From Pseudarthrobacter chlorophenolicus A6 (GTDB lineage: Bacteria; Actinomycetota; Actinomycetes; Actinomycetales; Micrococcaceae): a stretch of 64,000 bases of DNA. The translations under genes were made by a program, and so were the position numbers. The stretch lies in assembly GCF_000022025.1 (NCBI RefSeq), contig NC_011886.1:310001-374000 (forward strand), written 5' to 3'. Of this stretch, positions 25,669-35,510 are shown one piece after another; positions within the stretch are counted from its first letter, which is position 1; each line of letters begins with the position of its first letter. The notes under the pieces are model-generated. The model saw only the letters and a list, made by a program, of their open reading frames with translations, made no database searches and was not told where the DNA came from.

Positions 25669-26313
25669 GTGACTTCCTTCGACGACGACGCCGTTTCCGC
25701 CTCCGCCGCCTACCCGGCGGAGGACGGCTCCGCCCATGCCCCGCACCACAAGGTGGACCGGCCAAGGATTGAAGCGGCTGTCCGCGAGATCCTCCTGGCC
25801 ATCGGCGAGGACCCGGACCGTGGCGGACTCATCGACACCCCCAAGCGGGTGGCGAAGGCGTACGCCGAGGTTTTTGCGGGACTGCACCAGGACCCCGCGG
25901 ACGTCCTGTCCACCACATTCGAACTGGACCATGAAGAACTGGTCCTGGTGAAGGACATCCCCTTCTACTCCACCTGCGAGCACCATCTGGTGCCGTTCCA
26001 CGGTGTGGCCCACGTCGGCTACATTCCCTCCCATGACGGGAGGGTCACCGGGCTGAGCAAGCTGGCCCGGCTCGTGGACATCTACGCCCGCCGCCCCCAG
26101 GTTCAGGAGCGGCTCACCACGGAGATCGTCGAAGCGCTGGTCCGCCATCTCAAGCCGCGTGGCGCCATCGTCGTTGTCGAATGCGAGCACATGTGCATGT
26201 CAATGCGCGGTATCCGCAAGCCCGGAGCAAAGACCGTCACCAGTGCGGTCCGCGGGCAGCTTCATGACCCGGCCACCCGTGCCGAAGCCATGAGCCTCAT
26301 CCTCGGAAGGTAA
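25669..26313 (+). CDS. folE: GTP cyclohydrolase I
   Basis: A 214-residue enzyme converting GTP to 7,8-dihydroneopterin triphosphate, the first step of folate synthesis. The zinc/active-site segments are [13 protein letters not shown] and [13 protein letters not shown], both intact, with [21 protein letters not shown] between. The first 35 residues are an acidic, Ala-rich extension typical of actinobacterial members. The GTG at 25669 has no ribosome site but sits 6 nt after a -10 box. It heads the folate gene run. Confidence 0.96.
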   Translation: MTSFDDDAVSASAAYPAEDGSAHAPHHKVDRPRIEAAVREILLAIGEDPDRGGLIDTPKRVAKAYAEVFAGLHQDPADVLSTTFELDHEELVLVKDIPFYSTCEHHLVPFHGVAHVGYIPSHDGRVTGLSKLARLVDIYARRPQVQERLTTEIVEALVRHLKPRGAIVVVECEHMCMSMRGIRKPGAKTVTSAVRGQLHDPATRAEAMSLILGR

Positions 26314-26325
26314 CCACACAAGACC

Positions 26326-27246
26326 ATGGACTCACTAGCTGCAGCCCCGGGAACCGGGCCCGCAACCTCGCCGCTGCCCATCCTGCGCAAACCGCGCCCG
26401 GCCGCCCGCTTTGAGGACCTGCCCACGGACCGCACCCTGGTCATGGGCATCCTCAACGTCACCCCCGATTCGTTCAGCGACGGCGGCAAGCACGCCACGG
26501 CGGACACCGCCATCGCCGCGGGCCTGCGCATGTTCTACGCCGGTGCGGACATCATCGACGTCGGGGGCGAGTCGACGCGCCCCGGCGCTGATGACGTCTC
26601 CCCGGACGAGGAGCAGAAGCGTGTCATCCCCGTTATCGAAGCCCTGGTCAAGGCCGGTGCCCTGGTCAGCATTGACACCACCCACGCCGTCACCGCAGCT
26701 GCTGCCCTGAAGGCTGGCGCCGCCATCATCAACGACGTTTCCGGGCTGACCATCGAACCCGAAATGGCCGAACTCGTGGCCTCGTCCAAGGCGCCGTACA
26801 TCCTTACCCACCGCCGCGGCGATGCCCGCACCATGAACTCCCTCGCGGAGTACACGGACGTGGCCGGCGAAGTGGTGGCAGAACTGGCCGGAGTGCGGGA
26901 CAAACTGTACGCCGCAGGCGTCAGCGCTGAGCAGATCATCGTGGACCCCGGCCTGGGCTTTGCGAAGAACGACGCCCACAACTGGGAGCTGCTGCAGAAC
27001 CTGGAGCAGCTGGAGGCCCTGGGCCACCGCGTCCTGGTGGCGGCATCCCGCAAGAGGTTCCTTGGCACCCTCCTGACGGTTGCCGGCAAATCCGCTGCTC
27101 CGGAAGAGCGGGACGGAGCAACCGCGGCCATCACGGCCATCAGTGCCTCCCGCGGCGCCTGGGCCGTCCGGGTGCACGACGTCGGATCCAGCCTTGACGC
27201 CGTCAAGGTCGCCGCGCGCATGGCGGCAGTACCCAAAGCACCGTAA
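26326..27246 (+). CDS. folP: Dihydropteroate synthase
   Basis: A 306-residue TIM-barrel enzyme joining 6-hydroxymethyl-dihydropterin diphosphate to p-aminobenzoate, the sulfonamide target. Signature 1 is LVMGILNVTPDSFSDGG, signature 2 is VGGESTRPGA, and the pterin-site lysine block is DPGLGFAKN with the later ASRKRFLG. It carries an N-terminal extension of about 30 residues. ATG 26326 lies 12 nt after folE, with GGAAGG a little far upstream (26306). All catalytic loops are intact. Confidence 0.96.
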   Translation: MDSLAAAPGTGPATSPLPILRKPRPAARFEDLPTDRTLVMGILNVTPDSFSDGGKHATADTAIAAGLRMFYAGADIIDVGGESTRPGADDVSPDEEQKRVIPVIEALVKAGALVSIDTTHAVTAAAALKAGAAIINDVSGLTIEPEMAELVASSKAPYILTHRRGDARTMNSLAEYTDVAGEVVAELAGVRDKLYAAGVSAEQIIVDPGLGFAKNDAHNWELLQNLEQLEALGHRVLVAASRKRFLGTLLTVAGKSAAPEERDGATAAITAISASRGAWAVRVHDVGSSLDAVKVAARMAAVPKAP

Positions 27247-27260
27247 GCGCCGGGGGACCC

Positions 27261-27668
27261 ATGGACAGGATTACGCTGACCGGTGTGACGGCCGTCGGCC
27301 ATCATGGTGTGTTTGATTTTGAACGCCGCGAGGGCCAGCCTTTTGTTGTGGACGCAGTCCTCTACCTCGATTTCGCCGCCGCCGCTCTGTCCGACGACGT
27401 CAGCGACACCGCACACTACGGTGAGGTGGCGCAGCGTATTACCGAATGGATCTCCGGCGAGCCGCTGAACCTCATCGAGGCCCTGGCGGTCCGGATCGCC
27501 GACGGCCTGCTGTCCGAGTTCGGCCTCCAGGCCGTGGACATCACTGTGCACAAACCCCAGGCGCCCATCGAGGTGCCCTTCGGGGACGTGGCAGTGTCCG
27601 TGCACCGGGAACGGCCCGCGGCCGTTTCCGGCGGTCCGGTGGAACCCGCTTCCGGGGGCACCCCGTGA
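27261..27668 (+). CDS. folB: Dihydroneopterin aldolase
   Basis: A 135-residue T-fold enzyme making 6-hydroxymethyl-dihydropterin. The opening ITLTGVTAVGHHGVFDFERREGQPF is the family signature, and the helix VAQRITEWISGEPLNLIEALAVRIAD precedes the late lysine block VHKPQAPI. Behind GGGGGA. Its TGA overlaps the GTG of folK (GTGA), so the two are translationally coupled. Confidence 0.95.
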   Translation: MDRITLTGVTAVGHHGVFDFERREGQPFVVDAVLYLDFAAAALSDDVSDTAHYGEVAQRITEWISGEPLNLIEALAVRIADGLLSEFGLQAVDITVHKPQAPIEVPFGDVAVSVHRERPAAVSGGPVEPASGGTP

Positions 27669-28210
27669 ACGCGGTCTACACCAAGGCGGTCCTGGCCCTG
27701 GGAAGCAACCTCGGCGAACGCAACGACACCCTGTCCGGCGCGGTAGCTGACCTTGTTGACCCGCCGGAGGTGCGCCTCCTTGCGGTGTCCCCGATCATCC
27801 AGACCAAAGCCGTGGGCGGTCCGCCCGGGCAACCTGACTTCCTGAACATGGTCCTCACCGTTGAAACCAGCCTGGCTCCCCATGAGCTGCTGGAGCATTG
27901 CCAGGCGGTGGAGAACAAGCACCACCGGGTCCGCGAGGTGCGCTGGGGGCCCCGCACGCTCGACGTCGACATCATCACCTACGGCGACGTGCGCAGCGAC
28001 GACCCCGTACTGACCCTGCCGCACCCGCGCGCCGCCGGCAGGGCTTTCGTGCTGTACCCGTGGTCCCTGATCGACCCCGCCGCCACCCTTGAGGGGGAGC
28101 GCATCAGTACCCTCGCCGCCCGGGCGGCGGACTACGGCGACCTTGCCCCGTTCGATGGTTTCGGCGACTTTGACGGGATGCCGACCGCCGGGGCGGTGAC
28201 AGACCGTTGA
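27665..28210 (+). CDS. folK: 2-amino-4-hydroxy-6-hydroxymethyldihydropteridine diphosphokinase
   Basis: A 181-residue HPPK that pyrophosphorylates the pterin for FolP. ALGSNLGERNDTL is the N-terminal motif; RWGPRTLDVDIITYG carries the conserved Arg and the Mg-binding Asp pair; LTLPHPRAAGRAFVL closes the domain. GTG 27665 overlaps folB. The same frame runs further upstream within folB, but that translation is not protein-like. It ends by overlapping the DUF3180 start at 28207. Confidence 0.95.
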   Translation: MNAVYTKAVLALGSNLGERNDTLSGAVADLVDPPEVRLLAVSPIIQTKAVGGPPGQPDFLNMVLTVETSLAPHELLEHCQAVENKHHRVREVRWGPRTLDVDIITYGDVRSDDPVLTLPHPRAAGRAFVLYPWSLIDPAATLEGERISTLAARAADYGDLAPFDGFGDFDGMPTAGAVTDR

Positions 28211-28755
28211 AGCCCATCGACCCGCTCCGCCTGCTGCTGATCGGCGTCATCCTCACCGTGGCCGGCTGGGCCGGAACGGTGATTACCAGCCGCTACGGCA
28301 TGGCCACCCCGGTGCTGCCGGCCACCGCGCTGGCCACCATGGGCGTGATCGTGGCCATCACACTGATCCTGGGCATCCGCATCCTTCGCTGGCGGAACAG
28401 CATCAAGCCCAACAGCACCGCCAAGAAGACAGCACTGGATCCGCTGCTCGCCGCCCGCACGCTCATCCTGGCCCAGGCCTGCGCCTATGCCGGAACGGTG
28501 CTGCTCGGCTGGCACGTGGGGATCTTCCTGGACCAGCTGCGGATCTGGAGCTTCCGCAGCCACCAGGACATCGCCTGGCTGGCGCTGGGCATGGCAGGCG
28601 GCGGCCTGGTGATGATCATCGTTGGCCTGGTGGTGGAGAGGTTCTGCAAGATTCCGCCGGAGGACGGCGACACGAAGGGCGTGGACGGCAAGCCGGGCCG
28701 CGCACCACGGGGAGAAGCCGCCGGGGAAGGCGAATATGCGTACCGAGGCGATTGA
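28207..28755 (+). CDS. DUF3180 membrane protein
   Basis: A 182-residue membrane protein with four hydrophobic segments (about residues 8-26, 35-55, 84-104 and 117-140) and a charged C-terminal tail. It matches the actinobacterial DUF3180 family that regularly sits just downstream of folK. Function unknown. The start TTG 28207 overlaps the folK stop (TTGA), and its last 20 bases overlap the next gene, so the run is tightly coupled. Confidence 0.82.
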   Translation: MKPIDPLRLLLIGVILTVAGWAGTVITSRYGMATPVLPATALATMGVIVAITLILGIRILRWRNSIKPNSTAKKTALDPLLAARTLILAQACAYAGTVLLGWHVGIFLDQLRIWSFRSHQDIAWLALGMAGGGLVMIIVGLVVERFCKIPPEDGDTKGVDGKPGRAPRGEAAGEGEYAYRGD

Positions 28756-29248
28756 CCCGCCCGGCATCGACTGGCACCGGGTGTCACCAAAGTTCGTTAC
28801 CGTCCGGCTGGTGCAGTGGGCAATCGGCAACCTGGCCGCCGTCGTCATCCTCAGCCTTCCGCTCGTGTTTGTCCTGCTCGAGTGGTGGCGGTGGCCGCCG
28901 CTGTGGCTGGCCATCACCGTTCCGGCCGTGACGCTGGTGGTGGCCCTCTGGCGGCTGGTGCTGATCCCGCGCCAGGTCAGGGCCATCGGTTATGCCGAGC
29001 GCGACGACGACCTCCTGGTCCGCAGCGGCATCTTCTTCCAGCGGACCATGGCCGTGCCCTACGGCCGGATGCAGTACGTGGACGTCGCCGTGGGGCCGGT
29101 GGAGCGCAGCCTCGGCCTGTGCACGGTCAAACTGCACACCGCATCGCCCGGCACCAACGCACACATCCCAGGGTTGCCGGAGGCAGAGGGAGCGCGGCTC
29201 CGTGAGCAGCTCGCGGCCCGCGGCGAGGCCAGGCTGGCAGGACTGTGA
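28736..29248 (+). CDS. Bacterial PH-domain membrane protein (YdbS-like)
   Basis: A 170-residue protein with two adjacent transmembrane helices (about residues 25-70) followed by one bPH2 domain, seen as IGYAERDDDLLVRSGIFFQRTMAVPYGRMQYVDV split around the helical core. The AVPYGRMQYV segment is the family mark. GGGGAAGG precedes ATG 28736. It is coupled by GTGA overlap to the larger PH protein. The YdbS/YdbT pair has been linked in Bacillus to sensitivity to secreted peptides, but the role here is open. Confidence 0.85.
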   Translation: MRTEAIDPPGIDWHRVSPKFVTVRLVQWAIGNLAAVVILSLPLVFVLLEWWRWPPLWLAITVPAVTLVVALWRLVLIPRQVRAIGYAERDDDLLVRSGIFFQRTMAVPYGRMQYVDVAVGPVERSLGLCTVKLHTASPGTNAHIPGLPEAEGARLREQLAARGEARLAGL

Positions 29249-30936
29249 CAGCTGACGGGCGGTTTCCCCGTTCCGGGGTGCGGGAAGACAGTGCTGCATC
29301 CGCTGACCCAACGCCTGCCACATCACAGCCCGCCGGCTCAACGTCCGCCAGCTCAGTTTCAGGCGGCTCCGTGCCCGCAGGCTCGGTGCCCGGCGCATCA
29401 ACACCTGCTGCGGACGGTGCGGGCCGCGGAATCACAACGCCCGACGACGGCTGGTTGCGCGTGCACCCGGCGTCACCCTTTGTGCGCGGCTGGGTTGCGC
29501 TGGCGGCCATTGGCTTCTTTTTCGGCCGCGACATTTTTGAGCGGACCCTGCAGGGCAGGCCCATGTTCGAGGACGGTTTCGCCGGCCGGGTGCCCTGGTT
29601 GGTGGCCGGCGGCGGCGCTGTCCTGCTGGTGGCGGTCCTCAGCTTCGTCCTTACCTGGTACTTCACCAAGTACCAGGTGTCCGGCGGTTACGTCCGCGTG
29701 AACACCGGCTTTCTGTTCCGGCAGCAGCGCCAGGCCCGGCTGGACCGGGTGCAGGCCATCGATATCGTGCAGCCCCTGCTGGCCCGCATCTTCGGGCTCG
29801 CCGAACTCAAGTTTGAGGTTGCCGACGCCGGGGAATCGGCAGTGCGGCTGGCTTACCTGAAGATCGACGACGCCCAGCAGTTGCGGGCCACCATCCTGGC
29901 CCGTGCCGCGGGCATCGACGAAGATGCCGGGAACCCCGGCGCCCCCGCGCCCGAGGCGCCGGAGTATCCGGTACTGTCCGTGCCGCCGTCGCGCCTTATC
30001 GGTTCGCTGCTGCTGAGCGAGCAGAGCCTGTTCGTGGTGGTGGGCGGTGTGGCATCGGTGGTGCTCTCGGCCGTTACGGACAACCGGGCGTTCTACTTCT
30101 ACCTGATTCCCGCAGCGCTTGGCCTGGCGGCGAGCTACTGGAACCTGTTCAACAAGGGATACAACTTCAGGGCCGCCATCTCGCCCGATGGCATCCGGCT
30201 CCGTTACGGGCTGCTGGACACCCAGGCGCAGACGTTGCCGCCGGGTCGGATCCAGGCGCTGAAGATCAGCCAGCCGCCGCTGTGGCGCCCGTTCGGCTGG
30301 TACCGGATGCAGGTCAACGTAGCCGGTTACGGGCTGCTGGAGAACGCGGGGGAGGCGTCATCCCGCACCACCCTGCTGCCCGTCGGGAAGCTGGACGATG
30401 CCATGAACATGCTTGCATTGGTCCTGCCCGATCCCGGTACGTCCCGGCCCGGCGAAGTTTTCGGAGCGGGGCTGACGGGCTTGGATTCCGACGGCGGCTT
30501 CGTCACCACCCCGCGCCGCGCCCGGCTGCTGGCCCCGTTGGGGTGGCGCCGTAACGGCTTCGCCGCCACGGATACTGCTTTGCTGATCCGTTCCGGGCGT
30601 TGGTGGCGGAACCTCGTGCTCGTGCCGCACCAGCGGACCCAGTCCATGGCGCTGCACCAGGGCCCGCTGGCCCGGCGGTTCCGGGTGGCCGACCTGGTCC
30701 TGCACACCACCGCCGGCCCGGTGGTTCCGCGCCTGACGCAGGCGGGGCTGGACGAGGCGCGGGCGCTGTTCGATGAACAGTCGGCCCGTGCCCGGCTGGC
30801 CCGGAGGCGGCAAACCACCGAACAGTGGCTGCGCCAGGTGGTACCTCCCACTTCCGGGGCTGAATCCCCGGCAACTGAAACCGGGCCGTTCGGAAATGAA
30901 GCCCACCAGCAACAGGAAGGCCCCCACCATGGCTAA
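29245..30936 (+). CDS. Multi-PH-domain membrane protein (YdbT-like)
   Basis: A 563-residue membrane protein with a disordered Ser/Ala/Gly-rich N-terminus of about 65 residues, then repeated units of transmembrane pairs plus bPH2 domains: QARLDRVQAIDIVQPLLARI, LPPGRIQALKISQPPLWRPF and LVPHQRTQSMALHQGPLARR mark three domains. It starts with GTG 29245, overlapping the YdbS-like gene. The two products very likely form one membrane complex. Function is not established in actinobacteria. Confidence 0.85.
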   Translation: MTADGRFPRSGVREDSAASADPTPATSQPAGSTSASSVSGGSVPAGSVPGASTPAADGAGRGITTPDDGWLRVHPASPFVRGWVALAAIGFFFGRDIFERTLQGRPMFEDGFAGRVPWLVAGGGAVLLVAVLSFVLTWYFTKYQVSGGYVRVNTGFLFRQQRQARLDRVQAIDIVQPLLARIFGLAELKFEVADAGESAVRLAYLKIDDAQQLRATILARAAGIDEDAGNPGAPAPEAPEYPVLSVPPSRLIGSLLLSEQSLFVVVGGVASVVLSAVTDNRAFYFYLIPAALGLAASYWNLFNKGYNFRAAISPDGIRLRYGLLDTQAQTLPPGRIQALKISQPPLWRPFGWYRMQVNVAGYGLLENAGEASSRTTLLPVGKLDDAMNMLALVLPDPGTSRPGEVFGAGLTGLDSDGGFVTTPRRARLLAPLGWRRNGFAATDTALLIRSGRWWRNLVLVPHQRTQSMALHQGPLARRFRVADLVLHTTAGPVVPRLTQAGLDEARALFDEQSARARLARRRQTTEQWLRQVVPPTSGAESPATETGPFGNEAHQQQEGPHHG

Positions 30937-31822
30937 GCCCGGACGCCTCGGCGTCGGAATCATTGGAGCGGGCAAGGTGGGCGCCGTCCTTGGTGCGGCA
31001 CTGCGCGCTGCCGAGCACGCCGTCGTGGGTGTTTCCGCAGTGTCCGAGGCGAGCCGCGAGCGGGCCGAAACCCTGTTGCCCGGCGTTCCCATCCTGGAAG
31101 TACAGGACATCGTGGAGCGCGCCGAACTGGTGCTCCTCGCCGTGCCCGACGACGCCCTCCCCGGCCTGGTGGACGGGCTGGCCAAACTTGGTGCCTGGCA
31201 GCCGGGCCAGCTGGTGGCCCACACCTCAGGCAGGTTTGGGGTTGGCGTGCTGCATCCTGTGCGCGCCGCCGGGGCTGTTCCGCTGGCACTGCACCCGGCC
31301 ATGACCTTCACCGGAATGAGCCTGGACCTGACGCGGCTGCTTGACTGTACGTTCGGCGTCACGGCAGATGCCGCCATGCTTCCCATTGCGCAGGCGCTGG
31401 TGGTGGAAATGGGCGCCGAGCCCGTGGCCATCGCAGAGGCTGACCGGACGCTGTACCACGCAGCCCTGGCGCACGGATCCAACCATCTGGTCACCTTGGT
31501 GGCCCAGTCGTCGCAACTGCTGCGTGAGGTGGGTGTGGAGCAGCCCGAACGCATGCTCGGCCCCCTCTTGCGGGCAACCCTGGAAAACGCGCTGGCGTCC
31601 GGAGAATCGGCACTGACCGGGCCGGTTGCCCGCGGCGATGTGGGCACCGTGGAAGCGCACGCCCAGGCCCTGCGGGAGTACGACGGCGGCGGGCACGGCG
31701 ATGTCCTCGCCGCATACCTTGCCATGGCGCGCGCCACCGCCCGGCGGGCCGAAGGGCGCGGGTTGCTGAAGGCTGAACAGCTTGAAGGGCTGAACCAGGC
31801 CCTCGAATCCAAGGAGGACTGA
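30929..31822 (+). CDS. Rossmann-fold and DUF2520 domain protein
   Basis: A 297-residue protein with an N-terminal NAD(P)-binding motif ([16 protein letters not shown], GxGxxG type) and a C-terminal all-helical DUF2520 domain related to ketopantoate and pyrroline-carboxylate reductases. [13 protein letters not shown] and the [12 protein letters not shown] helix are family traits. AGGAAGG ends 8 nt before ATG 30929, fixing the start inside the end of the PH gene (8-bp overlap). It lies directly before panC, and this pairing recurs in actinobacteria. A reductase role in pantothenate synthesis is plausible but inferred. Confidence 0.83.
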   Translation: MAKPGRLGVGIIGAGKVGAVLGAALRAAEHAVVGVSAVSEASRERAETLLPGVPILEVQDIVERAELVLLAVPDDALPGLVDGLAKLGAWQPGQLVAHTSGRFGVGVLHPVRAAGAVPLALHPAMTFTGMSLDLTRLLDCTFGVTADAAMLPIAQALVVEMGAEPVAIAEADRTLYHAALAHGSNHLVTLVAQSSQLLREVGVEQPERMLGPLLRATLENALASGESALTGPVARGDVGTVEAHAQALREYDGGGHGDVLAAYLAMARATARRAEGRGLLKAEQLEGLNQALESKED

Positions 31823-31824
31823 CC

Positions 31825-32730
31825 GTGGCCATCAAACTTGTCACCACCGTGGCCGGGCTGCACGCCGAGAGCGCGCGGCTCCTGCGGGAGAAACAGGGTG
31901 CATCGCAGGGCCTGGTCCCCACCATGGGCGCGCTCCATGAGGGGCATGCTGCCTTGGCGAGGACCGCCGTCGAACAGAACGATGTGGTGGTTGCCAGCAT
32001 CTTCGTGAACCCGCTGCAGTTCGGCGATGCCGTGGACCTTGACCGGTACCCCAGGACGCTGGAGGCCGATCTCGCGCTGCTCGACGCGCAGGGTGTCGAT
32101 ATCGCATTCGCTCCGCTTGTCGAAGAGGTCTACCCCGGCGGTGAACCGCTGGTGCGGATCACGTCGGGACGGCTGGGGGAGAAGTGGGAGGGCGCATCCC
32201 GACCGGGCCACTTCGATGGTGCGCTCACGGTTGTGGCCAAGCTGCTGCACTATGGCATCCCGGCGGCCGGCCGTGCCGGAGGGGTGGGGTTGCCCGCCTA
32301 TCGCGCCTATTTCGGCCAGAAGGACGCCCAGCAGCTGGCACTGGTGCGCCGCATGGTGGCCGACCTCAACTTTCCCGTCGACATCGTGGGAGTCCCCACC
32401 GTGCGTTCAGCCGAGGGCCTGGCACTGTCCAGCCGTAACCGGTTCCTGTCCGACGAAGAACGTGAGGCAGCACTGGTCCTTTCCCGCGCCCTGCGGCTGT
32501 TGGAGGAGCGTGCCAACGCCCATGAACCGCTGGACCTCGAATCTGCGCTGGCGATGGTGGAGTCTCAGCCGCTGGTGACGCTGGACTACTTCGACGTGGT
32601 GGACCCAGCCACCCTGGAGCCCCTGGCCGAAAACTGCCGTGAGACTCCTTTCCGGGGAGAAGCTTTGGCCCTCATTGCCGCCAAGGTAGGCCCTGTGCGG
32701 CTGATCGACAACGCACCATTGAGCTCGTAG
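31825..32730 (+). CDS. panC: Pantothenate synthetase
   Basis: A 301-residue ligase joining pantoate and beta-alanine through pantoyl adenylate. The nucleotidyltransferase motif HEGH is in [35 protein letters not shown] and the KMSKS-like LSSRNRFL segment are all present. A GTG start at 31825 lies 2 nt after the DUF2520 stop. It closes the folate/pantothenate run; panB and panD are not in the window. Confidence 0.95.
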   Translation: MAIKLVTTVAGLHAESARLLREKQGASQGLVPTMGALHEGHAALARTAVEQNDVVVASIFVNPLQFGDAVDLDRYPRTLEADLALLDAQGVDIAFAPLVEEVYPGGEPLVRITSGRLGEKWEGASRPGHFDGALTVVAKLLHYGIPAAGRAGGVGLPAYRAYFGQKDAQQLALVRRMVADLNFPVDIVGVPTVRSAEGLALSSRNRFLSDEEREAALVLSRALRLLEERANAHEPLDLESALAMVESQPLVTLDYFDVVDPATLEPLAENCRETPFRGEALALIAAKVGPVRLIDNAPLSS

Positions 32731-32811
32731 GCGCTCATAAGTTCATAGGCTCATGAGTTCACACGTCCCTGACCTCACACGCGCCTGCCTTGGATTCACG
32801 CGAGTCTGCTG

Positions 32812-34569
32812 TCAGGCGGCGAGATGGTCCGTGAGGGCGCGTTCGAGCGGGCTTAGTTCGTCCGGCTGGTTGATTGCCGGCACGCCCAGTTCTCCGGTCG
32901 CACCAGACTCGCCCGCGGCGCCAACGTCTCTGGCTGGCGCATGGTCGCTCGCCGGCTCACCCTCCCTGACAGTTTTCAGCGGTGTGTCCGCTGCGGTGTG
33001 TGAGGCGGCGTGCGGCTCTTCAGCCGCGCGAATGTCCTCGGTCACGGGTTGTTTCTGTTCAAGCAGCGCGGGTGGCAAGTGTGGTGGTTGGGGGTCGGGG
33101 TGTTGGCCCGGGTAGTGGCGGCCTGTGGGTGAGGTCCAGCCGGGTGGTTCGGTTGTGGTGGCTGCCGTGGGGGTCCAGCCGCTGTTGTGTTTGAGACGGT
33201 GGTGTTTCGGGCAGAGTTGTGCCAGGTTGCTCACCCCGGTTGTCCCGTCGTGCTGCCAGGCGGTGAGGTGGTCCGTGTCATTGTCGGTGCTGGAACTGCT
33301 GCAGCCGGGGAACGTGCAGTGTCCGTCGCGCATCCTGATCCAGCGTTTCATCGCCTCCGACAGCCGGTAACTGGTCCGGCCGATCTCGAGCGGTGCACCG
33401 TCGCGAGGGTCAACCAGGACCCGGTAAAACGAGGTCGCACCGTCGGCAACGAGTTTGCGAGCCATCGCGGCGGGGATGGGCCCGTACCCGTCCAGGTCGG
33501 CCGGTTCGTCGGTGCTGCCCAGCATTGTAAATAGCGGGATGGTGACCAGCACGTCGGCTTTCGGGGTGGGGATCTTGCTGAGGTCAACGAAGTACGGGAC
33601 CTTGCTGAGATCAATCGCGAACATATCACCGCCGATATTGCGCCCCTCGAAGGTCTCGGGGCTGCCATCGGAGCCGGAGGGGTGAGTGCCGGCGGCACCG
33701 GCATCCATGGGGCCGCTGGTCCCGGCGGAGTTGCCGGCACGGCTGCCTGGGCCGGCGCTGAGGAGGAGCGCCGCGGCGGTGTCAGGCCGGAGCTGGGTGA
33801 GGGTGCGGGTTTCGCCGGGTCCTTGGAGGCCGCGGGCGATGGCGGTGGTCTTGTTCCAGATGGCGCAGGCGGTGTCCCCGGGAAGGATCAGGGTAATCGA
33901 TGCCATCCCGTCAGCATCGGGCCGGTATTCCATCCGCCGGTCCGCCACACACCGGACGTGCCGTTCCTGGACTGTCTGGGGGTAGGTGCGTTCGCGCCAG
34001 GTCCTGACTTTCCGGCGGAACAGGTGCGTTACGAGGTCACCGGGCGCCGACCCGCGGGCGCGGTTTGGTGCGTCCGGGTCGAAGAAATGCGACACCAGCG
34101 CCTCGGCACTCTCGGGTGCGAGGCAGCCGGTTTCGTCGGCGACGATCACCGCGTGCCGCCACGACATCAACCCAGAAGCCAGCGAATCGAGAACCAGTGG
34201 CATCGCGCAGACTTTCCGGGACTGGCTGATGAATGCCGCCGCGGCGCCCGGGCTGAGGGTCAGGACGCCGGCGACCTCCGCCGTCGTGGACATCTCCACA
34301 AACGCCCGCTCCGACCCTGTGGCCTCCGACGGTGTCATTGCCTCCTGGAATTCAGCGAAATCAGCGGCGTCGCGGGCTTTCCCCGCCGCGATCTGGGCTT
34401 CCAGCTGTTTCCAGAACACCAGCCGCTGCAGCCGAAGCTCCGACTTGCGCTCCAACACATCAACCACCGCAGCTTCGCCCTCAGCGTCAGGATCTTGAGC
34501 GCAATCCAGCTGCGCATCCCTCAGGAGCAGCGCGTCAAGGCTTGCCTTGGAAGCCCGAAGGCCCTCCAT
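32812..34569 (-). CDS. DUF222 / HNH endonuclease domain protein
   Basis: A 585-residue protein of the DUF222-HNH family, abundant and multi-copy in Arthrobacter-type genomes. The N-terminal DUF222 helical region is followed by a C-terminal HNH motif: RDGHCTFPGCSSSSTDNDTDH, LTAWQHDGTTGVSNL, LCPKHHRLKH. The tail of about 90 residues is low-complexity. GAGGAGG sits just before ATG 34569; the frame is open to 34737 but without a comparable site. Possible mobile or selfish nuclease; function of the family is unclear. Confidence 0.85.
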   Translation of the reverse strand: MEGLRASKASLDALLLRDAQLDCAQDPDAEGEAAVVDVLERKSELRLQRLVFWKQLEAQIAAGKARDAADFAEFQEAMTPSEATGSERAFVEMSTTAEVAGVLTLSPGAAAAFISQSRKVCAMPLVLDSLASGLMSWRHAVIVADETGCLAPESAEALVSHFFDPDAPNRARGSAPGDLVTHLFRRKVRTWRERTYPQTVQERHVRCVADRRMEYRPDADGMASITLILPGDTACAIWNKTTAIARGLQGPGETRTLTQLRPDTAAALLLSAGPGSRAGNSAGTSGPMDAGAAGTHPSGSDGSPETFEGRNIGGDMFAIDLSKVPYFVDLSKIPTPKADVLVTIPLFTMLGSTDEPADLDGYGPIPAAMARKLVADGATSFYRVLVDPRDGAPLEIGRTSYRLSEAMKRWIRMRDGHCTFPGCSSSSTDNDTDHLTAWQHDGTTGVSNLAQLCPKHHRLKHNSGWTPTAATTTEPPGWTSPTGRHYPGQHPDPQPPHLPPALLEQKQPVTEDIRAAEEPHAASHTAADTPLKTVREGEPASDHAPARDVGAAGESGATGELGVPAINQPDELSPLERALTDHLAA

Positions 34570-34813
34570 CACCCCTGCCTCCTCGACCCGAGAAGCTGCC
34601 GCGTTTCCCATAGAAAAATTGTCGCGCGAGGGTCTGACATTCAAAGGCCTCGCCCCGAACTGGCCACAACCCCAGCTCGCGGCCCCAGCCCAAAGAACCG
34701 CGACGCAGCGCGCGGAAGCCGCCGGCCGCCGTCGCACGTTCCAGGAAAACGAGCGCGGCCCCGGGCGCTGCCGTCAAACAGGCAGCAACCACCCGCACAC
34801 AAACCCAAGATAG

Positions 34814-34847
34814 TCAGCTTGCTTATTACTTTCGGTTTTCCTAGGCT
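34814..34847 (+). promoter_or_regulatory. Promoter of the PfpI/DJ-1 gene with a pseudo-palindrome
   Basis: TTGCTT (34819-34824), 17 nt, TAGGCT (34842-34847). The pseudo-palindrome TCAGCTTGCTTA (34814-34825) covers the -35 box, as an operator or activator site might. The stretch is distinctly AT-richer than its surroundings. Confidence 0.5.
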
Positions 34848-34934
34848 GGAATCTGTCAGGCAAGCAACTCTCGAAGCAACGGACTGGGCGCCTCAAAAAG
34901 GAGCGCAGCGGCCGGCTTCAGGCGAGGAGGAACA

Positions 34935-35501
34935 ATGTCAGAACACAACATCGCAGGCAAGAAGGTTGCCTTCCTGCTCACGGACGGCGTGGAGCAGGTT
35001 GAGCTGACCAGCCCGTGGCAGGCAGTAAAGGATGCCGGTGGCGAACCCACCCTCGTAGCCCCCGGCAGCGGCAAGCTGCAGGGCTTCAACGGCACGGACA
35101 AGGGCGACACGTTCGACGTGGACCTTACCGTCGCCGAAGCCAACGCCTCGGACTTTGACGCCCTGGTCATTCCCGGTGGCGTCGTCAACGCCGACCACCT
35201 CCGGGCGGACAAGGGCGCGCAGAGCTTCACCCGCAGCTTCTTCGAGCAGCACAAGCCGGTGGCGTCCATCTGCCACGGGCCATGGGTGCTCATCGACGCC
35301 GGCGTTGTCAGCGGCCGGAACGTCACGTCCTACTTCACGTTGGAAACCGACCTCAAGAACGCCGGAGCCAACTGGACGGACGAGGAAGTGGTGGTTGACC
35401 AGGGCCTGGTGACCAGCCGGAACCCCGATGACCTGCCCGCTTTCAACAGCAAGCTGGTAGAGGAAATCGCCGAAGGGCAGCACGCAGGCCAGACCGCCTG
35501 A
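34935..35501 (+). CDS. PfpI/DJ-1 family protein (type 1 glutamine amidotransferase-like)
   Basis: A 188-residue DJ-1/PfpI superfamily protein. The nucleophile elbow is SICHGPWVLIDAG with Cys113 followed by His114, and Glu is supplied near the N-terminus in LTDGVEQVELTSPW. Close relatives are general-stress protein 18, protease I and deglycase-like proteins. AGGAGG precedes ATG 34935. It is monocistronic, with its own promoter, and is divergent from the HNH gene. Confidence 0.9.
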   Translation: MSEHNIAGKKVAFLLTDGVEQVELTSPWQAVKDAGGEPTLVAPGSGKLQGFNGTDKGDTFDVDLTVAEANASDFDALVIPGGVVNADHLRADKGAQSFTRSFFEQHKPVASICHGPWVLIDAGVVSGRNVTSYFTLETDLKNAGANWTDEEVVVDQGLVTSRNPDDLPAFNSKLVEEIAEGQHAGQTA

Positions 35502-35510
35502 CACCGGATG

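Noticed and set aside
23563..26190. 875-codon minus-strand frame opposite ftsH and folE
   Set aside because: Shadow of two essential genes with intact motifs.
32812..34569. DUF222/HNH gene considered as part of a defence island
   Set aside because: No toxin, restriction or other defence genes adjoin it; such genes are common single insertions in this group.
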